Part shown: in pieces, positions 1-5,579 of the stretch
How the letters are laid out: every line of letters begins with the position of its first letter
Position numbering within the stretch: the stretch's first letter is position 1
Assembly: GCA_022424925.1 (NCBI GenBank)
Contig: JAKMGM010000087.1
Span: 1 to 6,819 of the forward strand
Reading direction: 5' to 3'
Source of the DNA: Candidatus Poseidoniaceae archaeon
Lineage (GTDB): Archaea > Thermoplasmatota > Poseidoniia > Poseidoniales > Poseidoniaceae
DNA: 6,819 bases
The notes under the pieces: model-generated
Told to the model about the DNA's origin: nothing
The model's input: the letters and a program-made list of their open reading frames with translations, nothing else
Databases searched by the model: none
Position numbers and translations under genes: made by a program

Positions 1-3000
1 TTTGGAAACTGGGCTACCCTGTTCCACGGCGAAGCACTCACTGAGGCTGGATTAAACTACGCCGATGTGTCCAAGCCCAAGCCATATCCGAAGAACTGGA
101 ACGGTGATCCAGCAACGCTTGTTGATGAAGAAGCACAACTGCGCAACTTCATTTCAACCAATTCTACCCACTGGTTCATCAATTTAGTGAACGGTGGCGA
201 CAGCGATTTGCCACCGTGTGGTGCGGTTGATCCAACGGACCCAACGAGTTCGGTCCGGTGTGAACTTGTCCCGGAAATGAATACTGGCGATACGCTGTTC
301 GTTACGGGGTCGGTCACGAACCGAACCAACGAACCGTGGGATGCAGACCCGATTGCCCTTCAAGTCGACGTTGACGGAAACGGTCAATTCTTGGGTTCAA
401 CAGAAACAGCGTACACACAGCGACCGACGAAGGCTTGTCCGACATGTGATGCGAACTTCGAATACAACTGGTCGTGGTTCCAACAATACGGTTCGGGAAC
501 ATACGGAATGCGTGTAGACTTCACCAATTCTGCGTACTATTTCACTGGAAACAGCTCAAACTTGGCACCAACTGGTGCGTACATCAACGTCACAGTTGTG
601 GGTACGACAGACTTCCAGACGACCTCATTGCCCCGATTGTATCGAAACACGAGCACAACGATCCAAGCAAAACTCGTCGATAATTCGTTGCAGCCCGTTC
701 GTAACGTTCCGGTGAACTACACTTGGTCTGCAGACGGTAGAACTGGCGTGAACTACACCGATGATAACGGATTCTTTGAGATTCCTTTCAATATCTCAGC
801 TGCTGATGACCTCGGTGATTTCACGCTTCAATTTGAATTTGCAGGAACGCCGTTGCTCAAAGGCAACACGATGATTCAACAGGTTTGGGTGGTATCAAGG
901 ACATACCTCTCGGTTGATTCAACCAGTCCAAACATAAGACAGTCAGGTGATATATGGGATTTCACTGCTCAAGTGACCGATGACAATACAACGACGATAC
1001 GCGATTCGGGCGGTTCTGCGCTTGATGGTGCAGAATCACCAAACGGCGGTTTAGTCGATGTCATCTTTGAAGGCGTTGACTTCAACGGCGTTACGCATCG
1101 TCAAATTGTTGCTACAGTTCGACCATCTGCAGGAATTATTACATTGCCAGAGCCGGCATCAGACTCGTCTCACTTGTGTTACTACGATGGCAACGGTGAC
1201 GGATTCGCTGATCGTGACATCAACCAAGACGGTACACTCGACCGGCTGGAAACAAGTGGCACCTTTAACGGTAGAACTGGATGCCTGAAGGCAGATATTT
1301 CACCGCTCAATGCCCTCTCGCTGCGAGATGACCCAGAATCGTTCTTACCTGATGGATTTGGTCCAGTGAACGTCATTCTACGGTTCGAGGAAAACCTCCC
1401 GAACGAAGGATGCGCTTCACTCGACCCAGTATCGCTTGGCATTCAAGGCGCTTGGGACCCGTGTCTAAGCGTAGCAGGCAACGACCACTTCAGGTTGAAA
1501 ATGACCAACAATGCGAACGGATTCTCCTTTATTGGACGAACGGCGTTGACCGTTGATGACCAAATCGTTTACACGAGTGAAATCAGTCCGATTACCGGCG
1601 AAGTGATTCCAAAGCCAATGATTGTCACAGGTCAACTCCAAGACGAATTGGGTACGAATCTTACCAACCGTAAGATTCGCGTGAACTACGAGATGGTGAA
1701 CAGTCAATCGAGTCCGACTTCGTGCAACTCTGGCGTGACTGACCTTGACGGTTATTTCTCAATCCAATGCCCGTTGTCAGATGTTTCAGCCGGTAAAGCG
1801 AAGGTCACCGTCACGAATTCATCCTACGATAACAACGATGCGTACCGGTATCAAAACGATACATATGAGACTGAATTTGACGTGTTCTCGAACTCGACAT
1901 TGGCCCTCAATGAGGTTGGACCATTCAAGTCCAGCGTTGAGACATGGACCGCTCCAAACACGACCGAATACCCGGTGCTTTATCTCAAAGAATCGTTCCA
2001 CGTCGATGCTAAACTCATGCAGTCGAACGGCCAATATGTCGGTGGTAAGTGCCTCAACATTTACATCGACCCTGAGCAGAACATACGTCCAATCTCGACG
2101 ATTCGAACAAGTGAAATCGACGGCACCATTGAATGGTTCAGTGGTGATCCAAGCCAGAACCCTACACTTCGTGGCGTAGAAACGACTGGTGGAAAACTCG
2201 AAGGTTTCCGCACCTTGCGAATCGCGTTTGAGCCTGATGTTAACGTTCCTGGCGGATGTGACAAGGATTCCTCAAACGTGCTGAATGGCTCACATGTCGA
2301 CCAATTGGTCTTGGTTCGCTCTCGTGTTGACCTTCAAGTCAAGCAGACTTGGAGCCATACAGGGGATAACGGATTGGATACTGATGACCCAGTCAAGGGT
2401 TCAATCGCCCTTCAACGAGACCGTCTTGACCTTTCGGTTGAGAATGAAGAAGTGTGGTTCGTGCGCCAATACTGGTCGGATACGACCAACGAATGGGTCG
2501 TCGAAGGAACCAACAAATCTCGAACGAATGAGCAAGGTATTGCAGACTTCGAATGGGCGTTTGCTGGAAAGACATGCGACGGCGTCGAATGTTCAGGTAA
2601 CTGGCGAATTATCGCTTATTATCCAGGTTCGACATACTTTGAAGAATCACTCGATAACGTGACTCACGAAGTAATTTGGATGGAGTCGGCGTCTATTACG
2701 GCTGATGCAGGATTCTTTACTCCGGCCAAGACAATGGCGTTTGTTCTCGTATTGATGTCGTTGCTTATCGCTGGTGCCATCTACTACCAGCGTGCACAAG
2801 CGCGACGCCAGGTCCAAGCCCTCAAGGGTATCTTGACCGATGCAATGATGCAACTTGAAGCAAGCAATGAGTTCATTGCCATCATTTTTGACTGCTACAA
2901 GAATCTCGTCAAGCACTTCAAGCGTTACGGGTTCATGAAGAAGGTATACGAAACCACTCGTGAGTTTGAAACTGCGGTTCGCTCGGCGTTTAGCATGGTT

Positions 3001-3276
3001 CCATCGGAACATCTCGATGATTTCCTCTCGGTCTTTGAAGAAGCTCGATATTCGGATCACACGATTGATGCAAGCCACCGGGATAGAGCTCTACAAACCT
3101 TGGACTCAATCACTCGTTCACTCACCGTCGCACTTGGCGAAGGTGGAATGGTGGAGCGCAAGGAATTGGTGAACCTTTACGACAAGCAAACCAAGGCTGG
3201 AGAATTTGTTGCAGCCGACGGATCTGTTCGACAGGCAGGTATCGTTGAAGGTGAAGGCTCAGATTTCAAGATTTAA
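1..3276 (+). CDS. Large cell-surface protein with Ig-like ectodomain, one membrane span and DUF4129-type C-terminal tail (5' truncated by window)
   Basis: The frame is open from base 1 with no stop, giving 1,091 visible residues; a GTG at 67 is in frame but is probably internal, because coding-like sequence continues upstream of it. Residues 1-910 look extracellular: beta-rich, with 18 N-x-S/T sequons by eye and cysteines in close pairs (C73/C87, C146/C149, C393/C428). A turn motif of T, a few residues and G followed by hydrophobic or aromatic residues recurs near G257, G584, G708 and G846, as in Ig-like or carboxypeptidase-regulatory-like sandwiches. An EF-hand-type calcium loop lies at 396-417. 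A single hydrophobic span at 911-929 is followed by QRAQARR, placing the C-terminus in the cytoplasm; the tail has no sequons. Residues about 958-1050 resemble DUF4129, with T-T-R-E-F-E and F-E-E-A-R-Y-S signatures. DUF4129 often accompanies transglutaminase-like, DUF58 and MoxR proteins, so an envelope role is plausible. The exact function is unknown, and the missing N-terminus may hold a catalytic domain. Confidence 0.9.
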   Translation, partial: FGNWATLFHGEALTEAGLNYADVSKPKPYPKNWNGDPATLVDEEAQLRNFISTNSTHWFINLVNGGDSDLPPCGAVDPTDPTSSVRCELVPEMNTGDTLFVTGSVTNRTNEPWDADPIALQVDVDGNGQFLGSTETAYTQRPTKACPTCDANFEYNWSWFQQYGSGTYGMRVDFTNSAYYFTGNSSNLAPTGAYINVTVVGTTDFQTTSLPRLYRNTSTTIQAKLVDNSLQPVRNVPVNYTWSADGRTGVNYTDDNGFFEIPFNISAADDLGDFTLQFEFAGTPLLKGNTMIQQVWVVSRTYLSVDSTSPNIRQSGDIWDFTAQVTDDNTTTIRDSGGSALDGAESPNGGLVDVIFEGVDFNGVTHRQIVATVRPSAGIITLPEPASDSSHLCYYDGNGDGFADRDINQDGTLDRLETSGTFNGRTGCLKADISPLNALSLRDDPESFLPDGFGPVNVILRFEENLPNEGCASLDPVSLGIQGAWDPCLSVAGNDHFRLKMTNNANGFSFIGRTALTVDDQIVYTSEISPITGEVIPKPMIVTGQLQDELGTNLTNRKIRVNYEMVNSQSSPTSCNSGVTDLDGYFSIQCPLSDVSAGKAKVTVTNSSYDNNDAYRYQNDTYETEFDVFSNSTLALNEVGPFKSSVETWTAPNTTEYPVLYLKESFHVDAKLMQSNGQYVGGKCLNIYIDPEQNIRPISTIRTSEIDGTIEWFSGDPSQNPTLRGVETTGGKLEGFRTLRIAFEPDVNVPGGCDKDSSNVLNGSHVDQLVLVRSRVDLQVKQTWSHTGDNGLDTDDPVKGSIALQRDRLDLSVENEEVWFVRQYWSDTTNEWVVEGTNKSRTNEQGIADFEWAFAGKTCDGVECSGNWRIIAYYPGSTYFEESLDNVTHEVIWMESASITADAGFFTPAKTMAFVLVLMSLLIAGAIYYQRAQARRQVQALKGILTDAMMQLEASNEFIAIIFDCYKNLVKHFKRYGFMKKVYETTREFETAVRSAFSMVPSEHLDDFLSVFEEARYSDHTIDASHRDRALQTLDSITRSLTVALGEGGMVERKELVNLYDKQTKAGEFVAADGSVRQAGIVEGEGSDFKI
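1186..1251 (+). other. Calcium-binding EF-hand/dockerin-type loops within the surface protein
   Basis: Two adjoining acidic loops are visible. The first has D396, N398, D400, G401 and D404. The second matches the canonical 12-residue EF-hand loop: D406-x-N408-x-D410-G411-x-L413-D414-x-x-E417. Cysteines at 393 and 428 flank the pair and could close the insert with a disulfide (inference). Calcium would be expected to stabilise the extracellular domain. The loop residues are directly visible; metal binding is inferred from the motif. Confidence 0.75.
2731..2787 (+). other. Transmembrane segment of the surface protein
   Basis: Residues 911-929 form an uncharged hydrophobic stretch (TMAFVLVLMSLLIAGAIYY) followed directly by a basic QRAQARRQ segment. 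By the positive-inside rule the preceding ectodomain is outside and the tail of about 160 residues is in the cytoplasm. All 18 sequons fall before this segment and none after it, which agrees with that topology. Confidence 0.85.
2872..3150 (+). other. DUF4129-like cytoplasmic domain
   Basis: Residues about 958-1050 form a helical domain beginning I-I-F-D-C-Y-K-N-L, then a threonine-glutamate motif (E984-T-T-R-E-F-E990), then F1012-E-E-A-R-Y-S1018, a spacer and a final helix. This order (Y..L..., TxxEF, FExARYS) is what I recall for DUF4129, found at the C-terminus of membrane-bound transglutaminase-like proteins in bacteria and archaea. The family has no established biochemical activity. The match was made by eye, not by a profile search. 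Confidence 0.75.
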
Positions 3277-3314
3277 TCAATTCAATCTGAATCGCCTTAA
3301 CCTTCAAGGGGTCG

Positions 3315-3779
3315 ATGCGCTGTGGCTTGTCCATGGAAGACGACTGGAAGCAACTTATCGACCAAGCAATGCAAACAGAGACAAGCAACACGATTGAGGC
3401 ACATGCCACGTACGGTAAAGCCGTGCGCGCTGCACTCGCCCAATCGCAAATGCTGCTCGGAGACTTAGAAGCCGCTCAAATAATCGAATCGATTTATGGT
3501 GCTCTGGTCGCTTACTCTCAGCAAGTCATGCTCCGTATGAAAGCTGAAGACCCAGAGGTTGGCGGTGTAGACCATGCATTCCGTGCAGGCCAAGCCTATG
3601 GCGTATCATGCGTTCTCAACCATCTTATCGATCAACTCACCGATGTTGCAGGAATTACTGCACTTGGAGCGCTTGACGACTTCTCAGACACATTGCATGA
3701 AGAAATCATCATCCAAGGTCGTGCTGCAGGACTAACCGTTGAGTTGTTGGATGCAAAGGGCGAAATTCTCTACGAGTGA
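3315..3779 (+). CDS. Uncharacterised helical protein upstream of the ribosomal cluster
   Basis: This 154-residue protein is not recognised. It appears entirely alpha-helical and soluble, with no signal peptide or long hydrophobic span. It contains a single-turn-rich central region (EDPEVGGVDHAFRAGQAYG) and an acidic C-terminal half ending in LDAKGEILYE. Two ATG codons compete. ATG 3315 has an AAGGGG stretch at 3306-3311, only 3 bases upstream; ATG 3333 gives a 148-residue protein beginning MEDDWKQL but has no clear ribosome binding site. The gene starts 38 bases after the surface-protein stop. Its own stop overlaps the GTG of the next small ORF (GTGA), implying co-translation with genes leading into rpl18e. 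In many euryarchaea rpoD occupies this region, but no RpoD signature is visible. Coding status is well supported by length and tight packing; function is unknown. Confidence 0.85.
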   Translation: MRCGLSMEDDWKQLIDQAMQTETSNTIEAHATYGKAVRAALAQSQMLLGDLEAAQIIESIYGALVAYSQQVMLRMKAEDPEVGGVDHAFRAGQAYGVSCVLNHLIDQLTDVAGITALGALDDFSDTLHEEIIIQGRAAGLTVELLDAKGEILYE

Positions 3780-3934
3780 GCCTGCAGGTCGCGTTTTTGG
3801 CGATGCGCAATCAAATCCTCGGAAACTTACTTTTCGGTGTACTGCGACGCGAACGAGTCGATGACCGCGTCGGTGCATTGATAATGGGAAGGCCGGTCGG
3901 CGAATTGCTTCAAAGCATCGAGGGAGTCAAATGA
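3776..3934 (+). CDS. Small 52-residue ORF joined by overlaps to both neighbours
   Basis: This short frame fills the gap between the 154-residue gene and rpl18e. GTG 3776 overlaps the previous stop (GTGA at 3776-3779), and its TGA at 3932-3934 overlaps the rpl18e ATG (ATGA at 3931-3934). Such 4-base overlaps at both ends are typical of translationally coupled genes and hard to explain for a chance frame. The product is 52 residues, hydrophobic over residues 1-23 (F7, L8, I14, L15, L18, L19, F20), then basic and acidic (R24, R25, E26, R27, D29, D30, R31), with G-A-L-I-M-G-R-P-V-G-E-L-L near the end. It has no cysteines. An ATG at 3803 would give a 43-residue version. No strong Shine-Dalgarno precedes either start, so coupling may supply initiation. 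I recognise no family; it could be a small ribosome- or RNA polymerase-associated protein, which is pure inference. Confidence 0.65.
   Translation: MSLQVAFLAMRNQILGNLLFGVLRRERVDDRVGALIMGRPVGELLQSIEGVK
3920..3926 (+). promoter_or_regulatory. Ribosome binding site of rpl18e
   Basis: GAGGGAG lies 4 bases before ATG 3931 and inside the last codons of the small upstream ORF. It matches the anti-Shine-Dalgarno core well and fixes the rpl18e start. Confidence 0.7.
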
Positions 3935-4296
3935 GCAATCCTACACGTAAGACAAACGCACAATTGGTTGATGTCATCAACCAGTTGAAAGCCCAGTCTC
4001 GCGACACCGGAGCCGCTGTTTGGCGAGATGTGGCCATGCGCCTCTCAAAGAGTCGCAAAAACTGGGCGCAGCCGAACTTGAGCCGTGTGAGCCGCTACGC
4101 CCCCGAGGGTGCAACTATCCTCGTACCAGGCAAGCTGCTCGGTTCAGGTGAATTGTCTGCCAACCACACCATCGCCGCCTACAGTGTTAGCAACGGTGCA
4201 CGTGAGAAGATAGAAGCCGCTGGAGGTCGATTTGTGACCTACAGCGAGCTGATGAACGAAAACCCATCCGGCAAGGGGGTTGTTATTCTTGGATGA
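3931..4296 (+). CDS. rpl18e: Large-subunit ribosomal protein eL18 (L18e)
   Basis: This 121-residue protein has the length and pattern of archaeal L18e, a structural protein of the 50S subunit found in archaea and eukaryotes (eL18) and distantly related to bacterial L15. Visible family features are the N-terminal T-N-x-x-L helix with L-K-x-x-S (residues 8-23), the A-x-V-W-R-D-V-A block at 29-35, P-N-L-S-R-V at 48-53, the signature V-P-G-K-L-L-G-S-G at 65-73, and a C-terminal A-R-E-K-I-x-x-A-G-G region ending N-P-S-G-K-G-V-V-I-L. ATG 3931 overlaps the TGA of the small ORF and follows GAGGGAG. The 3' end overlaps the rpl13 start by 8 bases. It should be expressed with rpl13, rps9 and rpoN from one transcript. 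Confidence 0.97.
   Translation: MSNPTRKTNAQLVDVINQLKAQSRDTGAAVWRDVAMRLSKSRKNWAQPNLSRVSRYAPEGATILVPGKLLGSGELSANHTIAAYSVSNGAREKIEAAGGRFVTYSELMNENPSGKGVVILG
4273..4279 (+). promoter_or_regulatory. Ribosome binding site deciding the TTG start of rpl13
   Basis: AAGGGGG lies within the end of rpl18e, 9 bases before TTG 4289 and directly against the other in-frame TTG at 4280. The spacing favours 4289 as the true start. No in-frame ATG or GTG precedes the conserved L13 N-terminus. Confidence 0.6.
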
Positions 4297-4774
4297 AACA
4301 ACCTATGTATTCGACGCCAATGGTTTGGTCCTCGGTCGACTTGCATCCGCCACAGCAGATATTCTGCTCAAGGCTGCACGTGAAGACCGTGACGACAAAG
4401 TCATCATCATCAATGCGGAACACGCCATCGTTACAGGCCGACCTCGTTCGGTTCTCAACACGTATCATGCGAAGTACAAGTTGAACCACGCTCGAAAAGG
4501 GCCGTTCTTCCCACGTATGCCAGACATGATTCTGAAGCGTGCCGTCCGTGGTATGCTGCCCTATCAAAAGAAGAGCAGTGGACGCCGAGCATTGCGCAAT
4601 CTGCGCGTTGAAATCGGTTGTCCTGCCCACCTTTCTGGTGATTTGCCAGAAGGCCATGAAAACGGCGATGACAGTAAGTTCCGTAAAGACCTCCCAGAGC
4701 GATTCATCACTCTCGGAGATATCAGTGCCGATCTCGGCGCTCCATCCCACCGCTGGACTGGAGGTGAGCAATGA
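4289..4774 (+). CDS. rpl13: Large-subunit ribosomal protein uL13
   Basis: The product is a 161-residue L13 of the 50S subunit. Key features are F-D-A-N-G-L-V-L-G-R-L-A-S at 8-20, I-I-I-N-A-E-H-A-I-V-T-G at 39-50, and the signature R-K-G-P-F-F-P-R-M-P-D at 69-79 running into R-A-V-R-G-M-L-P-Y at 84-92. The start is TTG 4289, giving MDETTYVFDA; a TTG at 4280 is possible but too close to the ribosome binding site. The gene overlaps rpl18e by 8 bases, and its TGA (4772-4774) overlaps the rps9 start region. After the conserved core the C-terminus is long and charged (H-E-N-G-D-D-S-K and onward), somewhat longer than the archaeal L13 proteins of about 140-150 residues that I recall. L13 binds 23S rRNA early in assembly. 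Confidence 0.96.
   Translation: MDETTYVFDANGLVLGRLASATADILLKAAREDRDDKVIIINAEHAIVTGRPRSVLNTYHAKYKLNHARKGPFFPRMPDMILKRAVRGMLPYQKKSSGRRALRNLRVEIGCPAHLSGDLPEGHENGDDSKFRKDLPERFITLGDISADLGAPSHRWTGGEQ
4761..4768 (+). promoter_or_regulatory. Ribosome binding site of rps9
   Basis: GAGGTGAG sits inside the last codons of rpl13. It ends 2 bases before ATG 4771 and 5 bases before ATG 4774. The second spacing is more usual. The same octamer precedes rpoN. Confidence 0.65.
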
Positions 4775-5208
4775 TGGCTCGTAAAAAGCAAAAGTCAGTA
4801 GAATCCTCTGGAAAGCGCAAGACTGCAGTTGCCCGTGCATCAGTGAAAGCTGGCAAGGGTCGAGTGCGAGTCAACAGTGAACCGATCGAAATTCTTCAAC
4901 CGTCGCTTGCCCGTCGTAAATCGATGGAGCCTCTGGTCATTGCTGATGCAATGAACCGCTTGAGCAAGGTTGACATCAACATCACCACACTTGGTGGTGG
5001 AATTATGGGTCAAACCGACGCCATACGCACAGCAATCGCTCGTGGACTTGTCCATTACAACGGTGGTGCAGAAGGCATTGATGAAGAACTTCGAGACGAA
5101 TACCTTCGCTTTGACCGCAGCCTGTTGGTTAACGACCCACGTCGTAAGGAACCAAAGCACCAACTTGGACGTGGTGCTCGTAGAAAGAAGCAGAAGTCCT
5201 ATCGATGA
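4774..5208 (+). CDS. rps9: Small-subunit ribosomal protein uS9
   Basis: This 144-residue S9 is a 30S head protein whose C-terminal tail reaches the P-site tRNA. Diagnostic segments are G-K-R-K-T-A-V-A-R-A at 13-22, G-K-G-R-V-R-V-N-S at 27-35, M-E-P-L at 51-54, L-G-G-G-I-M-G-Q-T-D-A-I-R-T-A-I-A-R at 73-90, then D-R-S-L-L-V-N-D-P-R-R-K-E-P-K and the invariant terminal K-S-Y-R. Two ATG codons stand in tandem (4771 and 4774). 4774 is chosen for its spacing to GAGGTGAG and because it gives MARKKQK; 4771 would add one methionine and make an ATGA overlap with rpl13. The stop TGA at 5206-5208 shares bases with the rpoN ribosome binding site. Confidence 0.97.
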   Translation: MARKKQKSVESSGKRKTAVARASVKAGKGRVRVNSEPIEILQPSLARRKSMEPLVIADAMNRLSKVDINITTLGGGIMGQTDAIRTAIARGLVHYNGGAEGIDEELRDEYLRFDRSLLVNDPRRKEPKHQLGRGARRKKQKSYR

Positions 5209-5214
5209 GGTGAG
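5207..5214 (+). promoter_or_regulatory. Ribosome binding site of rpoN
   Basis: GAGGTGAG overlaps the rps9 stop codon and ends directly against ATG 5215, leaving 3 bases to ATG 5218. Spacing and the family N-terminus (MIIPVRC) both point to 5218. Confidence 0.65.
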
Positions 5215-5217
5215 ATG

Positions 5218-5421
5218 ATGATTATACCAGTACGATGTTTTAGTTGCGGGGGCGTTATTGCTCACAAGTGGGAAGAATTTTCTGAATTGACTGCTGCCGG
5301 CGTCGAGATGGCTGAAGCCCTCGACAAGGTTGGTCTTATGCGATACTGTTGCCGAAGAATGTATGTTGGTCATATTGACCTCATCGCTGAAACGGCGCCA
5401 TTCAGTACCTCTATTCAATGA
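5218..5421 (+). CDS. rpoN: DNA-directed RNA polymerase subunit N (Rpb10 homologue)
   Basis: This 67-residue protein is the archaeal counterpart of eukaryotic Rpb10, a small zinc-binding subunit that helps assemble RNA polymerase with the D/L subunits (Rpb3/Rpb11). It begins M-I-I-P-V-R-C-F-S-C-G and carries the four zinc ligands C7, C10, C44 and C45, the last two in the diagnostic R-Y-C-C-R-R-M block (42-48), followed by H-I-D-L-I. Length and motif order match the family, which is unrelated to bacterial sigma-54 despite the shared symbol. The start is ATG 5218; ATG 5215 would give an extra methionine. It closes the ribosomal gene run, and the tRNA gene begins 12 bases after its stop. Confidence 0.97.
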   Translation: MIIPVRCFSCGGVIAHKWEEFSELTAAGVEMAEALDKVGLMRYCCRRMYVGHIDLIAETAPFSTSIQ

Positions 5422-5433
5422 GAAATTCCATCT

Positions 5434-5508
5434 GGGCCCGTGGGTTAGCTTGGCCTATACTTGGCGGCTGGGGGCCGTCAGACCCCAGTTCAAATCTGGG
5501 CGGGCCCA
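5434..5508 (+). tRNA. tRNA-Pro (anticodon GGG)
   Basis: A 75-base cloverleaf folds by eye. The 7-bp acceptor pairs 5434-5440 (GGGCCCG) with 5501-5507 (CGGGCCC), with A5508 as discriminator. TG at positions 8-9 is followed by a D arm with a weak 4-base stem (GGTT/TACT). The anticodon stem GGCGG (5463-5467) pairs with CCGTC (5475-5479), around the loop CTGGGGG with anticodon GGG at 5470-5472 and G at position 37. The variable loop is AGAC. The T arm is CCCAG-TTCAAAT-CTGGG. The 3' CCA is not encoded, so it must be added by the CCA-adding enzyme. No intron is seen. Its place 12 bases after rpoN suggests processing from the ribosomal transcript. Confidence 0.95.
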
Positions 5509-5549
5509 CTTCTCATTTTCCTTAACTTCGACACCCTGCATACCTTTGG

Positions 5550-5558
5550 TTTCATATG
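5550..5558 (+). promoter_or_regulatory. TATA-like box of the secreted beta-helix gene
   Basis: TTTCATATG is centred about 26 bases upstream of ATG 5580. In archaea the TATA box lies about 24-28 bases before the transcription start, so the transcript would begin at or very near the ATG (leaderless). No Shine-Dalgarno sequence is seen before the ATG, which agrees. A purine-rich BRE element is not evident, so this remains a moderate call. Confidence 0.45.
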
Positions 5559-5579
5559 GGGTGCTGTAGAGTACGGTTC

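Noticed and set aside
67..69. GTG as the start of the large surface protein
   Set aside because: The same frame is open back to base 1 and reads as ordinary protein sequence (F-G-N-W-A-T-L-F-H-G). No signal peptide follows the GTG, though an ectodomain needs one, so the true start lies upstream of the window.
1745..2179. Plus-strand open frame of 144 codons inside the surface protein gene
   Set aside because: It is out of frame within a continuous long gene, and its arginine-, serine- and threonine-rich translation is typical of a shifted frame. No ribosome binding site was seen.
3271..3279. Possible TATA box (GATTTAATC region) for the unknown gene at 3315
   Set aside because: It resembles the archaeal TATA consensus only loosely and overlaps the end of the upstream gene. 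The distance to ATG 3315 would need a short leader. Too weak to list.
3280..3292. Small inverted repeat ATTCA-ATC-TGAAT between the surface gene and the next gene
   Set aside because: A 5-bp AT-rich stem with a 3-base loop is expected by chance and lacks a following T-run, so neither terminator nor operator is supported.
4283..4840. Minus-strand open frame of 185 codons across rpl13
   Set aside because: It lies wholly antisense to the clearly conserved rpl13 and the start of rps9, and its translation shows no recognisable motif. It is a shadow of strong coding bias on the plus strand.
4840..5418. Minus-strand open frame of 192 codons across rps9 and rpoN
   Set aside because: It is antisense to two conserved genes, with a low-complexity translation and no supporting start signal. 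Treated as a shadow.
5509..5520. T-rich stretch after the tRNA as a terminator
   Set aside because: The longest T-run is four bases, interrupted by C and A, and no hairpin is visible. Archaeal terminators can be short, but this one cannot be told from background.
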